A DNA stretch of 64,000 bases, from contig CAWICN010000001.1 of NCBI GenBank assembly GCA_963834725.1, positions 1,426,001 to 1,490,000 of the forward strand, given 5' to 3'. The stretch comes from PALSA-693 sp963834725 (lineage in GTDB: Bacteria > Actinomycetota > Acidimicrobiia > Acidimicrobiales > Palsa-688). The notes under the pieces are model-generated. The model saw only the letters and a list, made by a program, of their open reading frames with translations, made no database searches and had not been told where the DNA came from. This document shows positions 38,968-47,437 of this stretch, piece after piece (within the stretch, counting starts at the first letter, position 1; every line of letters begins with the position of its first letter). The translations under genes and the position numbers were made by a program.

Positions 38968-41007
38968 CTACCCTTCCGGCACTTGGGGCAGCGGCTGATC
39001 GAAGGCCGGATGGGCGTCGCCGGCGGCGGGGTCGGGCTGGGGTGCCGCCACCTCCTCGTCGGCAAGGCCTTGCACCGTCAAAGGCACGATGTTGTCCTCC
39101 TCGGCGCGGATGACGTGCACGACGGCGTTGACGAGGGCCAGGTGGGTGAAGGCCTGCGGGAAGTTCCCGAGGTGCCGGCCGGTGTGCGGGTCGAGCTCCT
39201 CGGCATACAGCTCGAGCGGGCTGGCGTAGGAGAGCAGTCGCTCGCAGAGGCGCCGGCCCCGGTCGATCTCACCGATCTCGATGAGCGCCGACACCAGCCA
39301 GAAGGAGCAGATGGTGAAGGTGCCCTCTTCGCCGCTCAACCCGTCGTCGGTCTCGTCGACGCGGTAGCGGAGCACCAGCCCCTCGTGGGTCAGCTCATTG
39401 GCGATCGCGAGGACGGTGGCCCGGATACGGGGATCCTCCGGTGGGAGGAAGCGGAGCAGCGGCATGAGCAGCAGAGAAGCGTCAAGGGCGTCCGAGCCGT
39501 ACTTCTGTACGAACACCCCTCGCTTGTCCACGCCGTTCTTGCAGATGTCGGCGTGGATCTGATCCGCCAGCGCCTGCCACTTGTCCGCGTACGTGGGCTC
39601 GTCGTACATGCGCGCCAACCGGGCGCCCCGGTCGAGGGCCACCCAGCACATGAACTTGCTGGAGACGAAGTGCTGCGGCTCGCCGCGCACCTCCCAGATG
39701 CCGCGGTCGGGCTCCTCCCAATGCTCGGCCGCGGCCTCGACCTGGCGTTTGAGGAGCGGCCAGAACGACTCCTGCAACTGGGCCCGGGACCGGGCGTGCA
39801 GGAGCACGGAGTCCAGCATGGCCCCCCACACGTCGTGCTGCCACTGCTTGTAGGCGGCATTGCCCGTCCGGACCGGCCAGGCGCCGTCGTAGCCGGAGAG
39901 GTGCGGCAGCGACTCCTCGGTCAGCTCGCGCTCCCCGCCCACCCCGTACATGACTTGCAGGGGTTGCCCGTCGTGGACGGCGTCGGCGATGAAATAGAAG
40001 AAATCGTCGGCCTCGCGGTCGAACCCCAGCGTGTAGAGACCCCACAGGGCAAAGGTGGAGTCGCGCACCCAGGCGTAGCGATAATCCCAGTTGCGCTCAC
40101 CGTGGGGCGTCTCGGGCAGGCTGGTGGTGGACGCGGCGAGCAACGCCCCGCTCGGGGCGTAGGTGAGACCCTTGAGAGTGAGCGCGCTGCGCTGCAGGTA
40201 GCTGCGCCAGCGATGGTCGGGGAAATCGCCCTGGGTGATCCACTGCCGCCAGTGTTCCGAGGTCCGGTGTATGCGCTCCTGGGCCTCGTCGAAGGTAAGC
40301 GGGGCCGGCAACGGCGACCACGACAGGGCTACGAAATGACAGTCCCCCTCGACCATGCGGGTGCGGGCGTTGATACCCCGGCGTTCAATGCCCGGCCGCA
40401 GATCGGTGGTGATCCGCAACCGGACGGGGGTGCCCTCGCCCGAGGCCACAACCTGGCCGTAGCCGGCCCCTTCGTACTCCCACTGGGGCTCGATACGGGC
40501 ATAGTCGAACATCGGGTCGCAGGTCATCGACAGGTCGACCGCGCCGCTCACGCATCTGACCGTTCGCAACAGACAGTGTTCTGCGTCGTAGTCGGTCGGC
40601 GAGCGGCGGTGCGTCTTCGAGCGCTCGGCCAGGTTGTGCCATGGGCCCATGCACAGGGTGTCGCGGACGATCAGCCAGCCGGTGTGGGTCTGCCACGTCG
40701 TCTCGAGCATCAGGCTGCCCGGCAGATACCGGCGCGCCGCCGGCACCATCTGGTCGTACGGGCCAATGCGGAACGACCCGGCGCTGCGATCGAGGAGGGC
40801 GCTGAAGATGGACGGAGAGTCCGGACGCGGCACGCACATCCATTCCACGGCCCCACTCGGAGCAATCAGGCACGTGCACTCGCAGTCCGAGAGAAAGGCG
40901 TAGTCGGCGATCGACGGAAAGGGGCTTCGTCCCGGGGCGGCCCAGTTGGCATCAGCCGAGAATGCCCCGGTGCTGGCATCGGGGTGAGCTCCTTCAGTGG
41001 CCTTCAC
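38968..41007 (-). CDS. Glycoside hydrolase family 15 protein (trehalase / glucoamylase type)
   Basis: A 679-residue protein. An N-terminal trehalase-like beta domain ('PSIADYAFLSDCECTCLIAP', 'GAVEWMCVPRPDSPSIFSAL') precedes the (alpha/alpha)6 catalytic domain with 'GERNWDYRYAWVRDSTFALW' (general-acid region), 'GIWEVRGEPQHFVSSKFMCW' and 'GEEGTFTICSFWLVSALIEI' with the second catalytic Glu. The architecture and length match mycobacterial GH15 trehalases. A GTG start at 41007 is taken from the domain boundary; the longer frame is low in plausibility. No signal peptide, so intracellular trehalose or maltooligosaccharide turnover is expected. Confidence 0.92.
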   Translation of the reverse strand: MKATEGAHPDASTGAFSADANWAAPGRSPFPSIADYAFLSDCECTCLIAPSGAVEWMCVPRPDSPSIFSALLDRSAGSFRIGPYDQMVPAARRYLPGSLMLETTWQTHTGWLIVRDTLCMGPWHNLAERSKTHRRSPTDYDAEHCLLRTVRCVSGAVDLSMTCDPMFDYARIEPQWEYEGAGYGQVVASGEGTPVRLRITTDLRPGIERRGINARTRMVEGDCHFVALSWSPLPAPLTFDEAQERIHRTSEHWRQWITQGDFPDHRWRSYLQRSALTLKGLTYAPSGALLAASTTSLPETPHGERNWDYRYAWVRDSTFALWGLYTLGFDREADDFFYFIADAVHDGQPLQVMYGVGGERELTEESLPHLSGYDGAWPVRTGNAAYKQWQHDVWGAMLDSVLLHARSRAQLQESFWPLLKRQVEAAAEHWEEPDRGIWEVRGEPQHFVSSKFMCWVALDRGARLARMYDEPTYADKWQALADQIHADICKNGVDKRGVFVQKYGSDALDASLLLMPLLRFLPPEDPRIRATVLAIANELTHEGLVLRYRVDETDDGLSGEEGTFTICSFWLVSALIEIGEIDRGRRLCERLLSYASPLELYAEELDPHTGRHLGNFPQAFTHLALVNAVVHVIRAEEDNIVPLTVQGLADEEVAAPQPDPAAGDAHPAFDQPLPQVPEG

Positions 41008-41116
41008 AATGGCGCATCGTACCCGGATCAACCGCGGACAGCGGCCAGCCGGGCCCCGCGGCCGGGCGCTCAGACGCCGGTCGCCCACTCCTTGGCGGAT
41101 TCGTTTGCAGCCCCGT

Positions 41117-41578
41117 TCACCGGGGCTGGAGCACGAGTTGCGATTGCGATGTACGCGCCACCAGCCGGCCCGTGTCATCACGAACCTCGGTGTCCACCAC
41201 GATCAGCGTCCGGCCCTTGTGCAGCACCCGTGTCACCGCGTCGACGTAGCCCTGCCGGACCGCGCCCAGGAACCGGGTGCTGGAGTCCGTGGTGGTCGTC
41301 CCCGCCCCCGCCGGTAAATGAAAGGACGCGGCCATGGCGCCGGCGGTGTCGGCCAGAGCCATCAGGGCGCCGCCGTGCATGGTTCCACCAGAAGTGCAGG
41401 TCCGCGCAGACCACTGCAGCCGGAGCCGGACCTCGTCGGGGCTGACGTGAAGCGTCTCGATGCCGAGCAGGCCGACGAGCGGCATGGCCTCCGTGAGCGG
41501 GCGGCCGCCAAAAAGTGATACGTCAGATGCGGATGAGCCAGCTGGGGATGACCCGGATAGGGATGACGGAGTGCTCAT
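41117..41578 (-). CDS. PaaI-family hot-dog thioesterase
   Basis: A 153-residue hot-dog thioesterase: 'MPLVGLLGIETLHVSPDEVR', 'SGGTMHGGALMALADTAGAM' (the HGG catalytic turn), 'DSSTRFLGAVRQGYVDAVTR' and 'RTLIVVDTEVRDDTGRLVAR'. It hydrolyses aryl- or acyl-CoA esters. ATG 41578 directly follows a GAGGAG, unusually close. It lies 110 bp upstream of the GH15 gene on the same strand and is divergent from fbiC. Confidence 0.88.
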   Translation of the reverse strand: MSTPSSLSGSSPAGSSASDVSLFGGRPLTEAMPLVGLLGIETLHVSPDEVRLRLQWSARTCTSGGTMHGGALMALADTAGAMAASFHLPAGAGTTTTDSSTRFLGAVRQGYVDAVTRVLHKGRTLIVVDTEVRDDTGRLVARTSQSQLVLQPR

Positions 41579-41664
41579 CTCCTCAGCCTGCCGCACCGCG
41601 GCACGGCCCTGCCTGACAACGACCTGACCGCTACTGCCGCCCTCCATGTAGCGTGACTCGGCAT

Positions 41665-44034
41665 ATGGCCTCTCCGGATCGGCTGCTGCCCTCCCCCGAA
41701 CTGCTTGAGCTGACCCCCGACGCGCTCGCCCGCCGGGCCCGTCGGATCCGTGACCTCGCCCATGGGACGAGGATCACGTACTCGCCCAAGGTATTTATCC
41801 CACTGACCATGCTGTGCCGCGACAAGTGCGGGTACTGCACCTTTGCCAAGGCCCCGGCCCGGCTGGAAGCCCCCTACCTGACGCCCGAGCAGGTGGTGCG
41901 GATCGCCCGTGAGGGTGCGGCCGTCGGCTGCCACGAAGCGCTGTTCACCCTGGGCGAGCGCCCGGAGGAGCGCTACCCGGTCGCCGGCGACTGGCTGGAC
42001 GCCCATGGTTACGAATCAACGGTGGACTACCTGGCGGCTATGTGCCGCCTGGTGCTCGACGAGACCGGCCTTCTGCCCCACGCCAACGCCGGCGCCCTGT
42101 TTCCGGAGGAGCTGGCCCGATTGCGGCCGGTCAGCGCCAGCCAGGGGATGATGATCGAGACGCTCCGCGACGACCTGGCCGCCCACCGGGGCGCACCGGA
42201 CAAGACCCCCGCCCGCCGCCTGGCCACCCTGGAATCCGCCGGCCGGCTCGGCATTCCCTTCACGACCGGGATCCTGGTCGGCATCGGCGAGGACCGCCCC
42301 GACCGGGTGGCGGCCCTCGAGGCCATCGCCGCCAGCCACGCCCGCCACGGCCACGTGCAGGAGGTCATCGTCCAGAACTTCGTGCCGAAACCGGGCACCG
42401 CCATGCACCGAACGCCGGCCTGTCCCAACGACGAGTTTGTGGATGCCATCGCCCTGGCCCGGTGTGTCCTGCCGCCCGACGTGCACGTCCAGGCCCCGCC
42501 GAACCTCTCCGACGACTTCGGGGCCCTGCTCGACGCCGGCATCGACGACTGGGGCGGGGTCTCCCCCATCACCGCCGATCACGTCAACCCGGAGCGGCCC
42601 TGGCCGGCCCTCGACGTGCTGCGGGAGGTGACCGAGGCCCGTGGGTTCGAGCTGGCGCCACGCCTGACCATCTACCCCTCGTTCGTGGCCGCTCCGTCGC
42701 AATGGCTCGACGAAGCCATGCGGTTCGCCGTGATGGACCGCAGCGATGCGTCGGGGTTGGGGCGGGACGACCCGGGATCGGTCTTCCCGCAGAAGGTCGG
42801 CGAGTACAAGAACGTGGGCGACGGGGCCGAAGTGGTGCTGGTCGGGCGGCGGTCCTCCCAGTGGTACTCGGGTGCCGACGTGCACGCCCCCACGATCCTG
42901 CCGGGGACGCCCCGGGCGTCCGGCGCCATCGGTGAGGTGTTGGGCGGGGTGCGGCTCGGCCAGGAGCCGGGCCTGGACGAGCTGGTGATCCTCTTCTCCG
43001 CCCGGGGGCGGGAGGTGGCGGCCGTGGCCGAGCTCGCCGACGAGCTACGGGCCGAGGCGGTGGGTGACACCGTCACCTGGGTCTCCAACCGCAACATCAA
43101 CTACACCAACGTGTGCACCTTCAAGTGCCGTTTCTGCGGGTTCTCGAAAGGCCCTCTGTCGCTCAACCTCCGGGGCTCGCCGTACCTGCTCACCCTGGAC
43201 GACATCGCAGGGCGAACCCGGGAGGCATGGGACGTGGGCGCCACCGAGGTCTGCCTCCAGGGCGGCATCCATCCGGACTTCGACGGCGACTATTACATCG
43301 AGGTCGCCAAGGCGGTAAAAGACGCCGCCCCTGATATTCACGTCCACGGCTTCACTGCGCTCGAGGTGACAGAGGGAGCTCGCCGCCTGGGTGAGCCACT
43401 GGCGTCCTATCTGCGCCGACTGATGGCGGCCGGGCTCCGTTCACTGCCCGGCACTGCGGCGGAAATCCTCGACGACGAGGTCAGGGCGACGCTGTGCCCC
43501 GACAAGATCAACACCGAGGAATGGCTCGAAGCCCACCGCACCGCCCACTCGGTCGGGCTGCGGTCCAACATCACGATCATGTTCGGTTCCATCGAGCAGC
43601 CGCTCCACTGGGCCCGGCACATAGTGCGGACCCGGGACCTCCAGAAGGAGACGGGTGGTTTCACCGAGTTCGTCGGCCTGCCGTTCGTGCACATGGCCGC
43701 CCCGATCTACCTGCAGCGCAAGTCCCGCCGGGGTCCGACGTGGCGCGAGGTCGTGCTCATGCATGCAGTCGCCCGCATCGCCTACCACGGGCTCATCGAC
43801 AACATCCAGGCGTCGTGGGTGAAGCTCGGCCCGGACGGCGCCCGCCAGCTTTTGCTGGCCGGCGTCAACGATCTCGGCGGCACCCTCATGAACGAAAACA
43901 TCTCCCGGGCCGCCGGCGCCAGCCACGGGCAGGGCCTCGATGAGGCCGGCTTCAGGGACATCGTGGAGCCGTTGGGGCGGCGGCTGGCGCAACGGACCAC
44001 CCTGTACGGCCGGGTGGGCGCCACGGTTGCCTGA
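41665..44034 (+). CDS. fbiC: FO synthase FbiC (fused CofG-CofH, F420 biosynthesis)
   Basis: About 789 residues with two radical SAM halves. The CofG half has its cluster Cys in 'MLCRDKCGYCTFAKAPARLE' near residue 52 and 'CHEALFTLGERPEERYP'; the CofH half has 'NVCTFKCRFCGFSKGPLSLN' near residue 483 and 'VCLQGGIHPDFDGDYYIEV'. Together they make the deazaflavin FO from tyrosine and 5-amino-6-ribitylaminouracil for coenzyme F420. The fused form is typical of Actinobacteria. The start is ATG 41665 or GTG 41653. An F420-type oxidoreductase fusion is encoded at 52136. Confidence 0.97.
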   Translation: MASPDRLLPSPELLELTPDALARRARRIRDLAHGTRITYSPKVFIPLTMLCRDKCGYCTFAKAPARLEAPYLTPEQVVRIAREGAAVGCHEALFTLGERPEERYPVAGDWLDAHGYESTVDYLAAMCRLVLDETGLLPHANAGALFPEELARLRPVSASQGMMIETLRDDLAAHRGAPDKTPARRLATLESAGRLGIPFTTGILVGIGEDRPDRVAALEAIAASHARHGHVQEVIVQNFVPKPGTAMHRTPACPNDEFVDAIALARCVLPPDVHVQAPPNLSDDFGALLDAGIDDWGGVSPITADHVNPERPWPALDVLREVTEARGFELAPRLTIYPSFVAAPSQWLDEAMRFAVMDRSDASGLGRDDPGSVFPQKVGEYKNVGDGAEVVLVGRRSSQWYSGADVHAPTILPGTPRASGAIGEVLGGVRLGQEPGLDELVILFSARGREVAAVAELADELRAEAVGDTVTWVSNRNINYTNVCTFKCRFCGFSKGPLSLNLRGSPYLLTLDDIAGRTREAWDVGATEVCLQGGIHPDFDGDYYIEVAKAVKDAAPDIHVHGFTALEVTEGARRLGEPLASYLRRLMAAGLRSLPGTAAEILDDEVRATLCPDKINTEEWLEAHRTAHSVGLRSNITIMFGSIEQPLHWARHIVRTRDLQKETGGFTEFVGLPFVHMAAPIYLQRKSRRGPTWREVVLMHAVARIAYHGLIDNIQASWVKLGPDGARQLLLAGVNDLGGTLMNENISRAAGASHGQGLDEAGFRDIVEPLGRRLAQRTTLYGRVGATVA

Positions 44035-44056
44035 TGGCCGGGCTGGCCATCCATTT

Positions 44057-44164
44057 CCCGTCCATCTGGCCATTCCCGTCCATCTGGCCAGTCCCGTCCA
44101 TCTGGCCATTCCCGTCCATCTGGCCAGTCCCGTCCATCTGGCCAGTCCCGTCCATCTGGTCCAA
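44057..44164. repeat. 18-bp tandem repeat after fbiC
   Basis: Six units of CCCGTCCATCTGGCCA plus GT or TT, the last degenerate. It starts 23 bp after the fbiC stop and ends 75 bp before the ferredoxin gene. A reading frame opened by an ATG overlapping the fbiC TGA runs through it as PSIWPx repeats. Confidence 0.96.
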
Positions 44165-44238
44165 CCCGCGACCGCTCTGCGGCGTGGCCGACTTAACATT
44201 GGTACGCATCCGCACCGGTCGACCGAACTGGAGGCACC

Positions 44239-44472
44239 ATGAGCGAAGATCAGCCTGGTCGGTGGCGGGTTCACGTCGATCGCGAGAAGTGTCAGGGTCA
44301 CAACCGCTGCTACAGCCTGGCGCCTGAGCTGTTCGACGTCGACGATCTCGGAGGCTCCTTCGAGCGGGGCGACGGCACCGTGCCCCCCGAGCTCGAGGAC
44401 AAAGCCCGCCGCGCCGTCGCGAATTGCCCGGAGTTCGCCATCACCATCACCGAGATCGGAGCCGGAACATGA
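44239..44472 (+). CDS. [3Fe-4S]-type ferredoxin, P450 redox partner
   Basis: A 77-residue ferredoxin. The cluster motif is 'CQGHNRCYSLAPELF' with a downstream Cys in 'NCPEFAITI', i.e. CxxHxxC...CP, where the second Cys of a normal 4Fe cluster is replaced by His. This is a known variant of actinobacterial P450-associated 3Fe-4S ferredoxins. RBS GGAGG 6 nt before ATG. Its stop overlaps the start of the P450 gene (ATGA), so the two are co-produced. Confidence 0.93.
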   Translation: MSEDQPGRWRVHVDREKCQGHNRCYSLAPELFDVDDLGGSFERGDGTVPPELEDKARRAVANCPEFAITITEIGAGT

Positions 44473-45692
44473 CCAGCCGCCACCCGCCCGTCACGGATTG
44501 GGCCACCGACTTCGACCACATCGACCCCGAGTGGGTGGCCGACCCCTATCCGATCTGGGAGGATCTGCGCGGTCGTTGCCCGGTGGCCCACAGTGACCGG
44601 TACGGAGGGGTCTGGCTGCCCGTGCGCCACGAGGACATCTCGGCCGTGGCCTACGACACGGAGCATTTCACCTCCCGGGGGGTCGTGGTCAGCAACCTTC
44701 GCCCCGGGCCAGAGGCGCTGCCGGCGCCGATCGGGCCGGCGCCGCCGATCACCTCGGACCCGCCGTTCCACGCGTTGGCGCGGCGGATGCTGCTGCCCGC
44801 GTTCGGGCCCAAACCGATCGCGGCGCTGGAGCCGTTCACCCGCGAGGTGTGCCGCGAGCTCCTGGATGCGACGAAGGGCCAGGAAGAGTTCGACGCCGCC
44901 GTCGACTACGCCCAGCACATCCCGATCCGGGTGATCATCGGCATGCTCGGCTTCCCCCAGGAGGACGCCGACCTCTTTCGACGATTCATTCATCAGGTCA
45001 TGGAGGATGTGGACCTGCCGCCCGAAGAGCGCCTGGCCAACATGGAGAACGGAGAGATCGACGCTTACATGGACGCCCGCATCGCGGAGCACCTGGCCGA
45101 GCCGCGCGACGATCTCACCTCCTTCCTGCTCGACGCGGAGATCGGGGGTCAGAAGCTGGAGCGGGACCACGTTCGCGGCACCATGCTCCTGCTGATGATC
45201 GCCGGCATCGATACGACCTGGTCGGCGATCGGCGCATCGCTCTGGCACCTGGCGTCACACCCGGACGATCGCCGGCGCCTGGCCGCAGAGCCGGCGTTGA
45301 TGGGCACCGCGGTCGAGGAGTTCCTGCGGGCATATGCCCCCGTGACCATGGCCCGCCTGGTGGCGAAGGACGTCGAGCTGGATGGCCGGATGCTGCACGA
45401 AGGGGACTGGGTGCTCCTGCCGTTCCCGGCCGGCAACCGCGATCCTGACGCCTTCGAGGACGCGGGTGCCGTGCACCTCGACCGCACCGATAACCGCCAC
45501 GCCGCGTTCGGGCTCGGCATCCACCGCTGCCTCGGGTCCAACCTGGCTCGCATGGAGCTGCGGGTCGCCCTCGAGGAGTGGATGGCCCGCTACCCCGAGT
45601 TCGAGCTGGCCGACGAGACCGCAGTGACGTGGTCGAGCGGCCAGGTGCGAGGCCCGCGGGCGATCCCTATCCGGGTGCACGCTCCGAAGTAA
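44469..45692 (+). CDS. Cytochrome P450
   Basis: A 407-residue bacterial class-I P450. The I-helix oxygen-activating motif is 'LLMIAGIDTTWSAIGASLWH' near residue 243, K-helix ExxR is in 'AVEEFLRAYAPV' and the heme Cys ligand is in 'AAFGLGIHRCLGSNLARMEL' near residue 354. An N-terminal 'DWATDFDHIDPEWVADPYPI' resembles CYP families active on terpenoid or fatty substrates. Substrate unknown. It is translationally coupled to its ferredoxin; no reductase is nearby. The MFS exporter downstream has its own operator. Confidence 0.96.
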   Translation: MTSRHPPVTDWATDFDHIDPEWVADPYPIWEDLRGRCPVAHSDRYGGVWLPVRHEDISAVAYDTEHFTSRGVVVSNLRPGPEALPAPIGPAPPITSDPPFHALARRMLLPAFGPKPIAALEPFTREVCRELLDATKGQEEFDAAVDYAQHIPIRVIIGMLGFPQEDADLFRRFIHQVMEDVDLPPEERLANMENGEIDAYMDARIAEHLAEPRDDLTSFLLDAEIGGQKLERDHVRGTMLLLMIAGIDTTWSAIGASLWHLASHPDDRRRLAAEPALMGTAVEEFLRAYAPVTMARLVAKDVELDGRMLHEGDWVLLPFPAGNRDPDAFEDAGAVHLDRTDNRHAAFGLGIHRCLGSNLARMELRVALEEWMARYPEFELADETAVTWSSGQVRGPRAIPIRVHAPK

Positions 45693-45729
45693 TCCTGGGC
45701 GTCGTACTCTGCTAAGTAAGTTGCATTAT

Positions 45730-45752
45730 TGAACCCTATCAGTTAGGGTTCA
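45730..45752. promoter_or_regulatory. Perfect 9-bp palindromic operator before the MFS gene
   Basis: TGAACCCTA-tcagt-TAGGGTTCA, two exact 9-bp arms with a 5-bp spacer, ending 4 bp before the ATG at 45757. Position over the translation start region suggests repression by a dimeric TetR- or MarR-like regulator. No such regulator gene is adjacent, so it must be encoded elsewhere. Confidence 0.75.
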
Positions 45753-45756
45753 TTGC

Positions 45757-47256
45757 ATGAGAGAACCCACTGCTGCCGCACTCGCCGGGCCCGAACTCAC
45801 AGGTGCCGGGTTCAGCGGTGCAGCTCGACGGCGAGCCATCTTCGCCGTGACGGCCCTCGGCGCCTTCATGGCCTCGCTCGACCTCTCCATCGTCAACGTG
45901 GCCTTCCCCGCCCTTCAACGGTCCTTCCCGCACGACTCGCGAGCCATGCTGGCGTGGGTCATCACCGCCTACACCATCGTGTTCGCCTCCCTGCTGGTCG
46001 CAGCCGGACGCACCGCCGATCGACTTGGCCGGCGTCGCATCTTCTTCGGCGGCCTGGGGGTGTTCACCCTGGGGTCCGCGATGTGCGCGCTGGCGCCGTC
46101 AGTGGCGCCGCTGATCGCCGGCCGGGTCATCCAGGGCGCGGGGGCCGCCGCCATGGTGCCGTCGTCGGTCGGCCTGCTGCTTGGCGCCTTTCCCGCCGAG
46201 CGGCGGTCGCAGGTCGTCGCCCTTTGGGGCGGGGTCGGCGCGCTCGCGGTTGCCACGGGACCTTCGCTTGGCGCGGCCCTCATCTCGCTTGGCGGTTGGC
46301 GGTGGGCTTTCTTTGTCAACCTTCCCGTGGGTCTGGCGACCTGGCTGGTAGGCCGCCGCGTCCTGACGGAGTCCCGCACGACACGGACGGAGGGCCGGCC
46401 CGACTTCGCCGCCGTCGGCATGCTGATCGCGGCGCTGGCTGCCCTGGTGTTAGCGATCTCCGAGGGGCCCACCTGGGGTTGGGAGAGCGCCCGGGTCCTG
46501 GCCTGCTTTGCGGTCTTCCCGGTGCTCGGAGTTGTTTTCGTGTACCGCTCCGCCCACCATCGTGAACCGGTCCTGGACCTGAGTCTGTTCTCGGCCCGGT
46601 CGTTTTCGGTGGCGAACGCGGCGGTCGTCCTCTATGCCATGGGCTTCTACGCCATGCTGCTCGGCAACGTGCTTTTCCTGACGGGCGTGTGGCACTACTC
46701 CATCATGAAGGCCGGGCTCGCCATCACACCGGGTCCGCTCGTGGTTGCGGCGGTGTCGGGACCGGCCGGCCGTTTGGCGACCCGGGTGGGCTTCCGGGCC
46801 CTCCTCGTGTCCGGCGCGGCGCTGCTGGCCTGCGGCCTGACGTGGCTTGCCACCCGGGTCGGCCTTCACCCCGCTTATCTCACCCAGTGGCTGCCGGCAA
46901 CCATCGTGACCGGGCTCGGGATCGGGTTGACCTTCCCGGTCCTGAGCGCGGCCGCCGTGTCGAGCCTGCCAGGGGACCGATTCGCGGTCGGGAGCGCGGT
47001 CAACCAGACAGCCCGCCAGGTCGGCGGCTCGATCGGGATTGCCATCCTGGTGGTAATCGTCGGTGCACCGGCGACCGCCGGCGCCGCCCTGGACAACTTC
47101 CACCACCTCTGGGTTTTCGCGGCAACCATGTCCGCCCTTTCCGGCGCCGTCGCGCTGCTGCTCGGCCCACCCCGGCGCGAGGAACTCCCTGCCCCGGTCG
47201 CGGTCGCGGCGCCGCCCGCCGCGCTCGCCCCCAGCCCCATCCGCATTGCCAGTTGA
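45757..47256 (+). CDS. MFS drug/metabolite exporter, DHA2 (EmrB/QacA) family
   Basis: A 499-residue protein with 14 predicted membrane helices. The N-terminal motif 'FMASLDLSIVNVAFPALQRS' (motif D1 with Asp) and the motif A loop 'AGRTADRLGRRRIFFGGLGV' are present, with motif C in 'LWGGVGALAVATGPSLGAAL'. The second half has 'SAVNQTARQVGGSIGIAIL'. It exports drugs or metabolites by proton antiport. It lies after the P450 pair but is separated by a 64-bp operator-bearing gap, so it is independently controlled. Confidence 0.95.
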   Translation: MREPTAAALAGPELTGAGFSGAARRRAIFAVTALGAFMASLDLSIVNVAFPALQRSFPHDSRAMLAWVITAYTIVFASLLVAAGRTADRLGRRRIFFGGLGVFTLGSAMCALAPSVAPLIAGRVIQGAGAAAMVPSSVGLLLGAFPAERRSQVVALWGGVGALAVATGPSLGAALISLGGWRWAFFVNLPVGLATWLVGRRVLTESRTTRTEGRPDFAAVGMLIAALAALVLAISEGPTWGWESARVLACFAVFPVLGVVFVYRSAHHREPVLDLSLFSARSFSVANAAVVLYAMGFYAMLLGNVLFLTGVWHYSIMKAGLAITPGPLVVAAVSGPAGRLATRVGFRALLVSGAALLACGLTWLATRVGLHPAYLTQWLPATIVTGLGIGLTFPVLSAAAVSSLPGDRFAVGSAVNQTARQVGGSIGIAILVVIVGAPATAGAALDNFHHLWVFAATMSALSGAVALLLGPPRREELPAPVAVAAPPAALAPSPIRIAS

Positions 47257-47437
47257 CAGCGGGCCTGGCCACCACCCAGGGGAGCCTGACCACGACCCCG
47301 GGGAGTCTCGCGTTTTACCCGTTTTCTTTTCAGACAGCAGGGCGGTAGCCGGCGACCATCGGGGTCGGCCTTCACCCGGGCGCCGGCATCGGCGTACGCT
47401 GCAAACGGGCGACCTGCGGAGGCAGAGGAGGCAACAG

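Noticed and set aside
38983..41445. 820-codon plus-strand open frame opposite the GH15 gene
   Set aside because: Antisense shadow of a clearly conserved GH15 enzyme; its sequence is Gly/Arg/Val-rich with no domain.
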